64,000 nt of DNA from Actinomadura_C alba (GTDB lineage Bacteria > Actinomycetota > Actinomycetes > Streptosporangiales > Streptosporangiaceae): NCBI RefSeq assembly GCF_039530285.1, contig NZ_BAAAOK010000005.1:310001-374000 (forward strand), given 5' to 3'. This document shows, piece after piece, positions 52,289 through 61,671 of this stretch. The translations under genes were made by a program, and so were the position numbers. How positions within the stretch are numbered: the first letter of the stretch is position 1; each line of letters begins with the position of its first letter. Below the pieces are notes generated by a model, which had not been told where the DNA came from, did no database searches, and was given only the letters and a program-made list of their open reading frames with translations.

Positions 52289-52792
52289 ATGCACGAAGAA
52301 CCCGGAGGGCACCGGCACCCTCCCACGAGCGCTGGCGAGGCGGCACCGGTCATCGAGCTCCCGCCCGACGTCACCGGTGGTGCCGGTCTGCTGACCCCGG
52401 CCGACATCCGCAGAAAGGTGTTCACCACCGTCCGCCTTCGTGAGGGCTATGACCTCGCCCAGGTCGACGTCTTCCTGGATCAGGTCGAAGGCACCTTGAG
52501 CAGCGTGCTGCGGGAGAACGCGGCGCTGAAGGCACGGCTGGACAGCCCACGGCAGGCGGGCGACAGCGCGGCGCACATCGTCGGGCTGGCCCACGAGGCG
52601 GCGAACCGGGCGGTCGCCCTGGCGCAGGAGGAGGCGAGGGCGATCGTCGCCGACGCCCGCGCCCAGGCCGAGACCGCGAGACATGAAGCGCTCGGCTACG
52701 CCACCCGAATGCGGGAGGGCCTCGACGACCAGCTGCGACGGCTGCGGGACCTGCTCGACGAACTGCGGGAACAGGACGGCGCGCGTCACTGA
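52289..52792 (+). CDS. DivIVA-domain coiled-coil protein
   Basis: This is a 167-residue form from ATG 52289; an upstream in-frame start at 52244 is possible. LLTPADIRRKVFTTVRLREGYDLAQVDVFLDQVE is the DivIVA N-terminal membrane-curvature motif. It is followed by coiled coil with Ala/Glu-rich repeats (HEAANRAVALAQEEARAIVADARAQAETARHEA). Short DivIVA-like proteins help position cell-wall growth or division proteins. It does not belong to a dcw-type cluster here, so it is probably an accessory paralogue. Confidence 0.85.
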   Translation: MHEEPGGHRHPPTSAGEAAPVIELPPDVTGGAGLLTPADIRRKVFTTVRLREGYDLAQVDVFLDQVEGTLSSVLRENAALKARLDSPRQAGDSAAHIVGLAHEAANRAVALAQEEARAIVADARAQAETARHEALGYATRMREGLDDQLRRLRDLLDELREQDGARH

Positions 52793-52806
52793 CCGACCCG
52801 TGCGGC

Positions 52807-52841
52807 GACCGGCCGGCCGGTACCCGTCGCGGCGGCCGGTC
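52807..52841 (+). terminator. candidate terminator after the DivIVA-like gene
   Basis: GACCGGCCG (52807-52815) and CGGCCGGTC (52833-52841) form a 9-bp stem with a 17-base loop, 15 bp after the stop. Confidence 0.35.
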
Positions 52842-52948
52842 TCCGTACCACCAGAAGATCTCTCGCCGGTGAGCCACCCGCTCTGCCGGCTTTCCCGGGT
52901 CACGCCGCGGCCCTGCCGCGTCCGGACTCGACAAGGAGGTGCTGACGC

Positions 52949-53842
52949 ATGCTGTCTACACAGTTGGTGCAGGCCATGGATCCGATCCTGGAGGAGGGGC
53001 AGCCCCCCGGCGCGAGCGCGTGGATCGCGGTGCTGCTGGTGTCGGTGTCGACGCTCGCCGGGGCATGGCTGGCCCGCCGTAACTCGACGCGCCTGGTCGT
53101 GTGGCTGGCGATCGCGTCCGCCACGATGCTGGTCATCGCGCTCACCGACCTGCTTCCCGATGCGTGGCGGGAGGCCGTCGAGACCGGGCTTCCGCTCTGG
53201 GTGATCGGCGTCGCGGCGGCCACCGGCTTCCTGGTGATCACCTATTTCACCCGCAAGGGCTGCGGCCACGACCACGGGGCCGCCGCGCATCGGCCCCCGG
53301 GCCGGCACACCCCCGGCCGCCACCGCCGCCGCCTGCAGGAGGCGGTCGGCGCCGCGCTGTTCGGCGGGATGGGAACGGCGGCGGCGTTGACCACGCATCG
53401 GGCGATCGAGGGGGCGACACTGGCGTTCAGCGCCTCCATCGTCGTGGTCGTCGCGCTGATGGTGCACTCCGCGAGCGAGGGGCTCGCACTCGCCGCGCTC
53501 CTGGAGATGGCCCGGCAGCGGCTGGCCCCATGGCTGGTGGTGTCCTGCGTGAGTCCGGCGGTCGGCGTCCTGTTCGCCACCGTCAGCCCGCTGCCCGGGC
53601 GCGTGGTCCCCGTACTGCTCGGAATGATCAGCGGGGTGCTGCTGCGGACCGCGATCGTCGGCATCAAACTCGCGGCCAGCAGGCAGGCGACCGGCCGCCT
53701 GTCGCGGCGGCACGTGGTCATCGCGACCGCCACCGCCGTGACGGTCGGTGCTCTGCTGACCATGGCCCATGCGGGTGACGGCCATTCCGAACACGCGGGA
53801 GGCCCGGCGGAGGCCCCGTCGCCGTTGGAGGTCCGGCCTTGA
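52949..53842 (+). CDS. ZIP-family metal transporter-like membrane protein
   Basis: The 297-residue protein has about eight membrane helices. A His-rich loop (CGHDHGAAAHRPPGRHTPGRHRRR) separates the first from the last helices. TTHRAIEGATLAFSASIVVVVALMVHSASEGLALAALLE fits ZIP helices IV-V, where HS-x-x-EG and HRAIEG carry the metal-binding His and Glu. It probably moves zinc or a similar cation. Its stop overlaps the CDF gene start (TTGA). Confidence 0.75.
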   Translation: MLSTQLVQAMDPILEEGQPPGASAWIAVLLVSVSTLAGAWLARRNSTRLVVWLAIASATMLVIALTDLLPDAWREAVETGLPLWVIGVAAATGFLVITYFTRKGCGHDHGAAAHRPPGRHTPGRHRRRLQEAVGAALFGGMGTAAALTTHRAIEGATLAFSASIVVVVALMVHSASEGLALAALLEMARQRLAPWLVVSCVSPAVGVLFATVSPLPGRVVPVLLGMISGVLLRTAIVGIKLAASRQATGRLSRRHVVIATATAVTVGALLTMAHAGDGHSEHAGGPAEAPSPLEVRP

Positions 53843-54951
53843 ACGTCCAGCCGTACGACGGGTCCGACCGGCACCGCCACGGTGATGTGCACCGGAAAGG
53901 ACACGACCGTGCTCTCGTCTCCGCCGCGGCGAAGCGGCGCGCACCCGCGAAGCACGAGGGCCGTGCCCATGGGCATGAGCACGGGCACGGACACGGGCAC
54001 GGGCACGGGCACGGGCACGGGATCTCGGCCGACGCGGATCGGAGATATCTGACGGCGGCCCTGATCCTGCTGATGGCCTACATGGCCGGCGAGGTCGTGG
54101 TCGGGCTGGCGGCACGCTCCCTGGCGCTGCTCTCGGACGCCGGCCACATGCTCACGGACTCGGCCTCGATCGTCTTCGCCCTGGTGGCGATGCGGCTGTC
54201 CGTCCGCCCGCCGCGCGGTGGTTTCACGTTCGGCCTCAAACGCGCCGAGATCCTCTCGGCGCAGCTCAACGGCGCCACGCTGCTCGTGCTCGCCGGGCTC
54301 TTCTGCTACGAGGCGATCCGGCGGCTCGTGACACCGCCCGAGGTCGAGGGCGGGCTGGTGCTGATCACCGCGCTCGCCGGTATCGGCGTCAACCTCGCGG
54401 CGACCTGGCTGCTCAGCAGGGCCGACCGGACCAGCCTGAACGTCGAAGGCGCCTACCAGCACATCGTCAACGACCTCTTCGCGTTCATCGCCACCGCCCT
54501 GTCCGGGCTGGTGGTCCTGCTGACCGGGTTCGTCCGCGCGGACGCCGTCGCCACGCTCATCGTGGCGGCGCTCATGCTCAGGGCCGGGTACGGGCTCATC
54601 CGCGACACCGGCCGGATCTTTCTACAGGCCGCGCCCACCGGGCTCGTTCCGGCCGAGGTCGGCGCGCGGCTGGCGGGCGAGCCCGGAGTCGCCGAGGTCC
54701 ACGACCTGCACGTCTGGGAGCTCACCTCCGGATACGCCTCGCTGTCGGCCCATGTCCTCGTCCGGCGTGAGGGTGACCCGGTCGCGGTGCGGCGCCGCCT
54801 CCAGGACCTCATCGTCCGCTCGTACGGGATCACGCACACCACCCTGCAGCTCGACCCCGTCCCCGATGGCGGCGTCGCGGGCGGCGGGTGCGTCGACACC
54901 CGTCACTGCGCCGATCCGCACGGTCCCCACTACCTGTCTCCCCGTGGCTGA
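53839..54951 (+). CDS. cation diffusion facilitator (CzcD-type metal efflux)
   Basis: The TTG start overlaps the previous stop, giving 370 residues. A His-rich N-terminus contains an alternating His-Gly run (about residues 46-61). The CDF core follows: six helices with SLALLSDAGHMLTDS (HxxxD) and EGAYQHIVNDLFAFI (HxxxD) metal sites, FTFGLKRAEILSAQLN, and a cytoplasmic domain ending HDLHVWELTSGYASLSAHVLV. It exports Zn, Cd or Co in exchange for protons. Pairing with a ZIP protein suggests two-way control of one metal. Confidence 0.9.
   Translation: MNVQPYDGSDRHRHGDVHRKGHDRALVSAAAKRRAPAKHEGRAHGHEHGHGHGHGHGHGHGISADADRRYLTAALILLMAYMAGEVVVGLAARSLALLSDAGHMLTDSASIVFALVAMRLSVRPPRGGFTFGLKRAEILSAQLNGATLLVLAGLFCYEAIRRLVTPPEVEGGLVLITALAGIGVNLAATWLLSRADRTSLNVEGAYQHIVNDLFAFIATALSGLVVLLTGFVRADAVATLIVAALMLRAGYGLIRDTGRIFLQAAPTGLVPAEVGARLAGEPGVAEVHDLHVWELTSGYASLSAHVLVRREGDPVAVRRRLQDLIVRSYGITHTTLQLDPVPDGGVAGGGCVDTRHCADPHGPHYLSPRG
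53971..54021 (+). repeat. GGGCAC hexanucleotide tandem repeat in the CDF gene
   Basis: About eight imperfect to perfect GGGCAC/GAGCAC/GACAC-type units encode the alternating His-Gly stretch. Such repeats can gain or lose units by slippage, keeping the frame. Confidence 0.7.
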
Positions 54952-54989
54952 GCGACCGGCGACGGGCTCCCGTTCGGAAGGGGCGTGAG

Positions 54990-55829
54990 GTGAGACCGCT
55001 GTACGCCGTCGCGGCGATGGTGCCGCTGTGCCTGGCGGCCACCGCCTGTTCCCGTGCCGCGGACGAGGACACCCTCGGCCGGGTGCGCGCCGGCGGAACC
55101 CTCAGGGTGGCGCTCACCACGGCCAATCCGCCGTGGAACTTCCTCGACGGCGCCGCTCGCCCGGTGGGCTACGACGTGGACGTCGCCCGTGAGGTGGCCC
55201 GGCGGATCGGCGTTCGCAGGGTCACGTTCATCGGAGCCGACTTCGCGAGCTTCGTCGGAGGCATCCGAGCCGACAGGTTCGACGTCGTGATCGCCGGGCA
55301 GTCGGTCACGGCGAAGCGCCGCAGGGAGGTCGACTTCTCGCGCCCCTACGCGCTCAACGGCGTCGCCGTGTTCGTCCGGAGGGGCGACCGTTCCATCAGC
55401 GGCGTCAAGGATCTCGCCGGCAAGAGGGTCGCCGTCTCGGAGGGCACCGTCCAGGCCGAGTTCGCGCGCGACCGGGTCCGGGACGCGAAGGTCAAGACCT
55501 ACCGGAACGCCACCCTCGTCCTCACCGACCTGTCGTGGGGTCGCGCCGACGCGGCGCTGGTGTCGCGTTTCCAGGGGATCTATCTGGCGGCGGAGAAGGG
55601 GCTCGCCATCACCCCCGTCGGGCCGGTCTGGCGCACCTACCCGCTGAGCATGTCCTTCCGGAAGCACTCCCCCGCGTTCCGGCATGCCCTCGACACCGCC
55701 ATCAGCGACATGATCGGCGACGGCACCCTGTCGGCCATCTCGCGCCGGTGGCTGGGCGGACTCGACATGGCGGCCGAGCTCCGCGGCCTGCCACCGGACC
55801 CGGCCGCCCGGCCTTCCGCACGGCCATAG
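54990..55829 (+). CDS. polar amino-acid ABC transporter binding lipoprotein
   Basis: The GTG at 54990 follows GGAAGGGG. The 279-residue protein has a lipoprotein signal (MVPLCLAATAC). The family-3 solute-binding fold shows in GTLRVALTTANPPWNFLDG, GYDVDVAREVARRIG, DRFDVVIAGQSVTAKRRREVDFSRPY and GKRVAVSEGTVQ. The following genes encode the permease and ATPase. The ligand is probably a polar or basic amino acid. Confidence 0.88.
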   Translation: MRPLYAVAAMVPLCLAATACSRAADEDTLGRVRAGGTLRVALTTANPPWNFLDGAARPVGYDVDVAREVARRIGVRRVTFIGADFASFVGGIRADRFDVVIAGQSVTAKRRREVDFSRPYALNGVAVFVRRGDRSISGVKDLAGKRVAVSEGTVQAEFARDRVRDAKVKTYRNATLVLTDLSWGRADAALVSRFQGIYLAAEKGLAITPVGPVWRTYPLSMSFRKHSPAFRHALDTAISDMIGDGTLSAISRRWLGGLDMAAELRGLPPDPAARPSARP

Positions 55830-55843
55830 CGAAAGGAGTGCCC

Positions 55844-56491
55844 GTGGACCATCTCGTCCTGTCGATGCCCGGCCTGCTCAGGGGCCTGGGCGTCACGATC
55901 ATGCTCGGCGTGGTGTCGTTCGTGCTCGGCTTCGTCCTCGGCGGGCTCATCACCCTGGCACGGATCTCGCGATCGCCGGTGCTCAAGGCGACGGCGATCG
56001 CCTATGTCTCGCTGCTTCGCGGCACCCCATTACTCATCCAGATCATGCTGGTGTACTTCGGGCTGCCCCAGCTCGGCGTGCGGATCGCACCCATACCCTC
56101 AGCGATCCTGGCCTTCACCCTCTACTCCGCGGCCTACCTCAGCGAGAACCTCCGCGGCGGCGTGCTGGCCATCGACCAGGGCCAGTGGGAGGCCGCCGAC
56201 TCCATGGGCATGAGCCACGGCCGGAGCCTTCGGCGCATCATCTACCCGCAGGCCCTGCGCGTCGCCACCCCGGCGATCGGCGGCCGCTTCATCGCCCTCA
56301 TGAAGGACACCTCCCTGGCCTCGGTCATCACCGTCGTAGAACTCACCCGGGTGGCCGAGAGCACCGGCAGCTCCTCCTTCCGGTACGTCGAGGCCTTCGT
56401 GCTGGCCGGAGCCGTCTACTGGCTGATCAACGCCGTACTGTCCATCGGGCAGGCGATCCTGGAACGACGCATGGGAAGGGCGTACACGTGA
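55844..56491 (+). CDS. polar amino-acid ABC transporter permease
   Basis: The GTG at 55844 follows AAAGGAG. The 215-residue protein has about five membrane helices, YVSLLRGTPLLIQIMLVYFGLPQLG, and the EAA loop QWEAADSMGMSHGRSLRRIIYPQALRVATPAIGG that contacts the ATPase. This is the HisM/GlnP type. The stop overlaps the ATPase start. Confidence 0.92.
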   Translation: MDHLVLSMPGLLRGLGVTIMLGVVSFVLGFVLGGLITLARISRSPVLKATAIAYVSLLRGTPLLIQIMLVYFGLPQLGVRIAPIPSAILAFTLYSAAYLSENLRGGVLAIDQGQWEAADSMGMSHGRSLRRIIYPQALRVATPAIGGRFIALMKDTSLASVITVVELTRVAESTGSSSFRYVEAFVLAGAVYWLINAVLSIGQAILERRMGRAYT

Positions 56492-57288
56492 TCGACACTG
56501 TGGCCATCGACGTACGGGGCCTGCACAAGCGATTCGGCCGGCACGAGGTGCTCAAGAGCGTGGACCTCACCGTGCGCAGCGGTGAGGTGGTGGCGGTCAT
56601 GGGGCCGTCCGGTGCGGGCAAGACCACGCTGATGCGCTGCCTGAACCTGCTCGAGGAACCGGATGCCGGCACCATCACGGTCCACGGCCGGACCGTGGAC
56701 TGCACGTCCCCGAGGCGCACCCGCCACCGCAGCCGCGTGATCCGCGACATACGCACCCGCACCGCGATGGTGTTCCAGAACTACAACCTGTTCCCGCACC
56801 TGACGGTCCTCGAGAACGTCATCGAAGCCCCGATCTCGGTACGGCGGCTTCCCCGGTCCTACGCCGTCGAGATCGGGGACCGGCTCCTCGGCCGGCTCGG
56901 GCTCACCGACAAGCGGGACGAGTACCCGTCGAGGCTGTCCGGCGGCCAGCTGCAGCGGGTGGCCATCGCCCGGGCACTGGCCATGGACCCCGAGGTCATC
57001 CTCTTCGACGAACCCGTCTCAGCCCTCGATCTCGAACTCGGCGCGGAGATCCTCCACATCATGAAGAACCTGACCGCCCGCGGCATCACCATGGTCATCG
57101 TCACCCATGAGATCGCCTTCGCACGTGAAGTCGCCGACCGCGTTGTCTTCATGGACGCCGGCTACATCCTCGAGGAACAGCACCCCAGCGTCTTCTTCAG
57201 CAATCCCGCCACGCCCAGGGCAAGGTCGTTCCTGCGCCTGGTGTCCGAAGGCGACGGCTCGCCTCCTGAGCTGGAGCGGACGAACTGA
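56488..57288 (+). CDS. polar amino-acid ABC transporter ATPase
   Basis: The GTG overlaps the permease stop (GTGA). The 266-residue ATPase has Walker A GPSGAGKTT, Q-loop FQNYNLFPHLT, signature RLSGGQLQRVAIARAL, Walker B VILFDEPVSALD and switch His in VTHEIAFA. This is the GlnQ/HisP type. With the two preceding genes it forms a complete importer. Confidence 0.94.
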   Translation: MIDTVAIDVRGLHKRFGRHEVLKSVDLTVRSGEVVAVMGPSGAGKTTLMRCLNLLEEPDAGTITVHGRTVDCTSPRRTRHRSRVIRDIRTRTAMVFQNYNLFPHLTVLENVIEAPISVRRLPRSYAVEIGDRLLGRLGLTDKRDEYPSRLSGGQLQRVAIARALAMDPEVILFDEPVSALDLELGAEILHIMKNLTARGITMVIVTHEIAFAREVADRVVFMDAGYILEEQHPSVFFSNPATPRARSFLRLVSEGDGSPPELERTN

Positions 57289-57435
57289 CACGGCGCCACG
57301 TCCGTCCGCGACAGGTGCCGATCGGCGCTCTCGGCCAAGTTCATTGAACACATCGCCCGTCGCCGCCCGTACCCCCTGAGGGGAGAGGCGGGCTCGGCCG
57401 CCCTGCCCGCGTGCCCGGTGATCTGGAGGTGCCTT

Positions 57436-58095
57436 GTGCACGGCTGGCTTTCCGCCGGCCGGTGTGGTGCCGGCGGCGATCCGGACCGTCCCGGCCGGTA
57501 CGGCGGAGCCCGCGGCCGGCCACGGCGGCGGGTGCGCGCGGCGACCGCGCCGGCGGCGTTGATCGCGGCCGGTGCGGCGGTGGTCCTTTCCGCGGGCCCG
57601 GCGATGGCGCACGCCACGCTGAAGAGCATCACGCCGGGAGACGGGTCGGTCCAGACGTCCATGCCCCCGGTCGTCGTGCTCACCTTCGACCAGCCGGTGA
57701 ATCGCCGTTACACCGACGTCAGGGTGACCGGGCCGGGTGGCGGGCAGGCGGCTACGGGCGATCCCGCGGTCGACGGGGCGGTGGTGCGGCAGCGGCTCCG
57801 GCCGTTGCCACGGCCCGGCCGGTACGTGGTGGCGTACCGCACCGTGTCGGCGGACGGGCATGTGATCTCCGGGTCGCGGCGGTTCACCTTCAGACCCGCG
57901 ATCCCGTCGGGACCCGCTTCCCCGACCCCCCCGACGGCCGACGCGGCCGCGGCCACACCGGTGGCGACCGGGAATCCGGACGAGGGTCCCTCGACCGGAT
58001 CGTCGTGGGTCGCGCTGGTGGTCCTGGGCGGTGTGGCGGTGGCGCTGCCGGCCGCGTCCGTGACGGCGATCCGGAGGCGGCGCCATGATGACTGA
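57436..58095 (+). CDS. CopC-domain secreted/membrane copper-binding protein
   Basis: The GTG at 57436 follows GGAGG. The 219-residue protein has a long signal sequence and mature start AHATLKSITPGDGSV, where the N-terminal His after the cleaved AMA is the Cu(II) ligand in CopC proteins. The CopC barrel ends at YVVAYRTVSADGHVISGSRRFTF, with another ligand His in DGHV. A Pro/Ala linker and a C-terminal membrane helix (WVALVVLGGVAVALPAA) follow. It overlaps the CopD-like gene. Confidence 0.88.
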   Translation: MHGWLSAGRCGAGGDPDRPGRYGGARGRPRRRVRAATAPAALIAAGAAVVLSAGPAMAHATLKSITPGDGSVQTSMPPVVVLTFDQPVNRRYTDVRVTGPGGGQAATGDPAVDGAVVRQRLRPLPRPGRYVVAYRTVSADGHVISGSRRFTFRPAIPSGPASPTPPTADAAAATPVATGNPDEGPSTGSSWVALVVLGGVAVALPAASVTAIRRRRHDD

Positions 58096-60115
58096 GCGCC
58101 GACGCGAGCACGGCTCACCCGAACCGGATCGGACACCGCCGGGTCGCACCCCGCCGGATCCGCCGCCGGACCGCACCCCACCGGACCGCACGCTTCCGGT
58201 TCTGGGCGCCACCGCCGTCGCGCTGCTGTCACTGGCCGTCGTCCTGCGGTTCGGTGGTGCCTTCCGCCCCAATGTGCCGACGCTGAGGCAGGCGGGATAC
58301 TTCACGACCGTCGGGTCGCCGATCGCCAGGCTCACCATGAACGTGGCCGGTGCCATCACCGTGGGCTGGCTGCTGATGGCCGTGGTCCTCCTCCCGCCCG
58401 ACGGGCGTGAGCTGTCCGATGCCGGACGGCGTTGCGCGCGCGCCGCCTCGCTGAGCGCGGTCACCTGGGCCGTGTCGGCGCTCGGGCTGGCGGCCTTCTC
58501 CGCCTCGGAGTTGCTGGGCGTGCCCGTCACCGCGCTGGCGGGGGGCGGCGACCTGCTCGGCTACCTGACCGACCTGTCCCAGGGCCGGGCGTTGCTGGCC
58601 GTCACCGCCCTCGCCGCCGTCCTGTCCGTCGCGGCCGGCCGGATTCGCACCCTCGGCGGAGCCGGCCACCTGCTGATCCTCGCGATGCTCGCCCTGCTGC
58701 CACCGGTCTTCACCGGCCACTCGATGTCCACGGGTGCACACTCACTGGCCGTCTTCAGCCTGGCGGTTCATGTCGTCGGCGCGGCCACCTGGGTGGGCGG
58801 GCTGGTCGTGCTGCTCGCGATCGGAGCGCGGACGGCCGTCCTGCCCGAGATCGTTCCCCGGTACAGCCGGCTCGCCCTGGTGTGCTTCGCCGCGGTCGGG
58901 GCGACCGGCCTGATCAACGCCTGGATTCGGCTCGGCGGCCCGCACCTGGGCTCGCGCTACGGCGTGCTGGTGGTGGTCAAGGCCGCGGCGCTCGCGGCCC
59001 TGGCCGTACTGGGCTGGTGGCACCGCCGTTCCAGCATCCCGGCACTGCGGGACCGGCGACGCGTCGGCGCCTTCGTCCGGCTCGCCGCCGTGGAGATCAT
59101 CGTCATGGCGGCCGTGTTCGCGCTCGCGACCGGCCTGTCGCGGACGCCTCCGCCGCCCGCCGACCTGCCGCTGGAGACCAGCGCGGCCGTCCTGCTGGGC
59201 TTCCCGCTCCCGGGGCCACCCGGCCCTCGGGCGTACGCGCTGGACTGGTGGGTCGATCCGCTGTTCCTGACGCTGGTGCTCATCGGGGCGGTGCTGTACG
59301 GCGCGGCGGTGCTCCGGTTGCGCCGCGAGGGCGGCGGCTGGCCCATCGCCCGAACCGTCGCGTGGTACGCCGGCCTGGCGATCGTGCTGATCGCGACCTG
59401 CGGTGGCCTGGGCAGGTACAGCATGGTGCTGTTCAGCGCGCACATGGCACAGCACATGGCGCTCAGCGCGCTGGCACCGATCGCGTTGCTGCTCGGCGCC
59501 CCCGTCACGCTCGCCCTGCGGGCCCTTCACCCGGGCCGGGCCGGCACGGGCGTGAGCCCGCGCGAACTGCCGGCGGCCGCGGTGCGCAGCAGGACGATAC
59601 GGTTCCTCGCCCATCCTCTGGTGGCGTTGCCGGTGTTCGTCGCCGGCCTGTACGGCTTCTACCGCTCGCCGCTGTTCGAGGCGTCCTTGCGCGACCACGC
59701 CGTCCACTCGCTCACCATGCTGTTCTTCGTCGTGACGGGCCTGCTGTACCTGTGGCCCATCATCGGACGCACGGCTCCGCACCGGCCGGCCGCAGTGACG
59801 CGATTCCTCCTGGCGTTGGCCATGTTGCCGTTGCACGCCGTCTTCGGCATCGGCCTCATGAGGTCCGAAGGCGTGCTCGCACCGGACTGGTACGCGGCGC
59901 TCGGACGTGACTGGGGGCTCCCGCCCCTGCGCGACCAGCAGGCGGCCGGCGGGCTGGCACTGGGCGCCGGAGTGGCCGCCGCGTCGCTGGTGCTGCTGGT
60001 CCTGGCCGGCCGGTGGCGGAGGTCGGGTCCAGCCGGAGTCGACGGCGAGCTCGATGCCGGGCTTTGTGACCGGCAGCACGAGGACATGCTTTCCATTCAC
60101 GCTCGCCGCTCGTGA
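58085..60115 (+). CDS. CopD - CtaG fusion membrane protein (copper handling)
   Basis: The 676-residue protein has a Pro-rich cytoplasmic start, then an N-terminal CopD part (about 40-350) with TGHSMSTGAHSLAVFSLAVHVVGAATWVGGLVVLL, which holds copper-ligand-type His and Met residues. A C-terminal Caa3_CtaG part (about 390-650) has HMAQHMALSALAPIALLLGAPVTLALR and MLPLHAVFGIGL. Such fusions are common in actinomycetes and import or deliver copper, for example to cytochrome oxidase. CopC is the partner. Confidence 0.9.
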   Translation: MMTERRREHGSPEPDRTPPGRTPPDPPPDRTPPDRTLPVLGATAVALLSLAVVLRFGGAFRPNVPTLRQAGYFTTVGSPIARLTMNVAGAITVGWLLMAVVLLPPDGRELSDAGRRCARAASLSAVTWAVSALGLAAFSASELLGVPVTALAGGGDLLGYLTDLSQGRALLAVTALAAVLSVAAGRIRTLGGAGHLLILAMLALLPPVFTGHSMSTGAHSLAVFSLAVHVVGAATWVGGLVVLLAIGARTAVLPEIVPRYSRLALVCFAAVGATGLINAWIRLGGPHLGSRYGVLVVVKAAALAALAVLGWWHRRSSIPALRDRRRVGAFVRLAAVEIIVMAAVFALATGLSRTPPPPADLPLETSAAVLLGFPLPGPPGPRAYALDWWVDPLFLTLVLIGAVLYGAAVLRLRREGGGWPIARTVAWYAGLAIVLIATCGGLGRYSMVLFSAHMAQHMALSALAPIALLLGAPVTLALRALHPGRAGTGVSPRELPAAAVRSRTIRFLAHPLVALPVFVAGLYGFYRSPLFEASLRDHAVHSLTMLFFVVTGLLYLWPIIGRTAPHRPAAVTRFLLALAMLPLHAVFGIGLMRSEGVLAPDWYAALGRDWGLPPLRDQQAAGGLALGAGVAAASLVLLVLAGRWRRSGPAGVDGELDAGLCDRQHEDMLSIHARRS

Positions 60116-60242
60116 GTAGTGTCACATATCAGGATTATTCGGACTAAGGGTCATATAGCGGGAGTTAACGCCCATGTAACACCTCAGCACGTGATCGTCC
60201 GGAACCACTGGACCAGCGTGCGAAGCAAGGAGAAACACGGTC

Positions 60243-60638
60243 ATGAGTAAGATCACTCGTCACCTGGCGACCGCGGCCACCACCCTCACGGTCGCGGGCG
60301 GAATCCTTTTCACCGCCGGTGCCGCCTCGGCGGCGTCGAACGGCACCGAATTGCAGAGCGGTACCACCGCCGTCGCCCGCGACCATGGGACGCGAAATGG
60401 CGACAGCGGCCATCGCTGGGACGGTCACCGGTGGTGGAACCGCCACAACGGACACGGCCACTGGTACAGCACCGACCACGGCGACCGCTACCGGTTCGAC
60501 GGCCACCGCTTCTACCAGTGGAAGGGCGGCAAATGGCGGCTCGTGACGGCCGACTATGCGCACCGCCACGACTTCGACCGCTGGCACTTCTCCGGCAACA
60601 AACACCATGACTCCGGGCGCTCCGGGCACGGACGCTGA
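60243..60638 (+). CDS. small secreted His-rich protein
   Basis: The 131-residue protein has a clear signal peptide ending AGAASA (about residue 30). The mature chain is rich in His, Trp, Gly and Asp (GHRWDGHRWWNRHNGHGHWY, HRHDFDRWHFSGNKHHDSG). No cysteines remain. It is probably a metal- or wall-associated protein, and its position behind the copper genes suggests, but does not prove, copper or zinc binding. Confidence 0.75.
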   Translation: MSKITRHLATAATTLTVAGGILFTAGAASAASNGTELQSGTTAVARDHGTRNGDSGHRWDGHRWWNRHNGHGHWYSTDHGDRYRFDGHRFYQWKGGKWRLVTADYAHRHDFDRWHFSGNKHHDSGRSGHGR

Positions 60639-60656
60639 GCACCGGAAAGCACCGAG

Positions 60657-60696
60657 ACCACCGGCGCCCACGAGAAATTCGTCGGGCGCCGGTGGT
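60657..60696 (+). terminator. hairpin terminator after the His-rich secreted protein
   Basis: A 13-bp GC stem (from ACCACCGGCGCCC) continues past one bulged base into four more pairs, with a GAAAT loop, 18 bp after the stop codon. Confidence 0.7.
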
Positions 60697-60840
60697 GTGC
60701 CCGGCTTCGCGGCCGACGCCGGAATGACAATTCCCCACCGCTCCGGGCAGAGGGTGCGGGCTTGGTTGATCCGGGCGGGCTTCTTGACCTCGAGTGCACT
60801 TGAGCTTCTAGGGTCGTCGACGACGAAAAGGAGCTCGACT

Positions 60841-61671
60841 GTGACGACACTGGTTACGGGTGCCACCGGGAACACCGGCCGGCACGTTGTGGCAGAGCTG
60901 GTCCGCCGAGGAGAGCGCGTTCGGGCACTGACGCGAAATCCGGCTGCGGCCGCGGGAAGGTTGCCGGCCGAGGTGGAGCTGGTGGCCGGCACGCACACGG
61001 CACCGGAGAGGTTGGACGCCGCTCTCGATGGCGTCAGCCGGTTGCATATCACGGTGACGGCGGGGCTCGCCGAGGTCGGGCCCGAGTTGGTGCGGCGGGC
61101 GGTCGGTGCGGGTGTGCGGCGCATCACCGTGGTGTGGGGTGGTGGCGTGGGGCCGGTCGAGCAGGCTGTGGCGGACTCGGGTGTGGAGTGGACACGCCTG
61201 GAACCGCAGGAGTTCATGTCAAACACGTTGACCTGGATCGAATCGGTTCGGACCGAGGGGATCGTGCGCGAGCCATACGATTTTCCCAGCGCGCTCGTCC
61301 ACGAGGCCGACATAGCGGCAGTGGCAGCAGTCGCACTGCTCGACGATGGCCATGCGGGGCGTGCCTACAACCTCACCGGGCCCGAATCGCTGACCCCGCG
61401 TGAACGGATCGCAATCCTGTCTCGGGCGATCCGCCGCGACATCGCTTTCGTCTCGATCACGCACGAACAGGCCGTCGACAGGCTGATGGCCACCGGCGTG
61501 TCCCGGGCGGACGCCGAATATGTCATCGGCTGGTACTCCGCTCCCAACGATGCCTCCACAACCGTCGTCGACACCATCGAGCAGGTGACCGGCCGCCCGT
61601 CGCGCACGTTCGCACAGTGGACGGCCGAGCACGCAGAACGCTTCAAGGCCCCCCGCGTTATAGCTGGTTAG
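60841..61671 (+). CDS. NmrA-like NAD(P)H-binding reductase
   Basis: The GTG at 60841 follows AAAAGGAG. The 276-residue protein has TLVTGATGNTGRHVVAELVRRGERVRALTRNP, the NmrA/quinone-oxidoreductase (QorB-like) nucleotide fold, then WTRLEPQEFMSNTL and VHEADIAAVAAVALLDDGHAGRAYNLTGPESLT. There is no clear YxxxK, as in NmrA-type sensors and reductases. Role: an NADPH-dependent reductase or redox sensor, unspecified. Confidence 0.82.
   Translation: MTTLVTGATGNTGRHVVAELVRRGERVRALTRNPAAAAGRLPAEVELVAGTHTAPERLDAALDGVSRLHITVTAGLAEVGPELVRRAVGAGVRRITVVWGGGVGPVEQAVADSGVEWTRLEPQEFMSNTLTWIESVRTEGIVREPYDFPSALVHEADIAAVAAVALLDDGHAGRAYNLTGPESLTPRERIAILSRAIRRDIAFVSITHEQAVDRLMATGVSRADAEYVIGWYSAPNDASTTVVDTIEQVTGRPSRTFAQWTAEHAERFKAPRVIAG

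Noticed and set aside
52187..54115. 642-codon minus frame across DivIVA-like, ZIP and CDF genes
   Set aside because: It runs antisense to three genes with clear motifs and is Arg/Gly/His-rich without structure.
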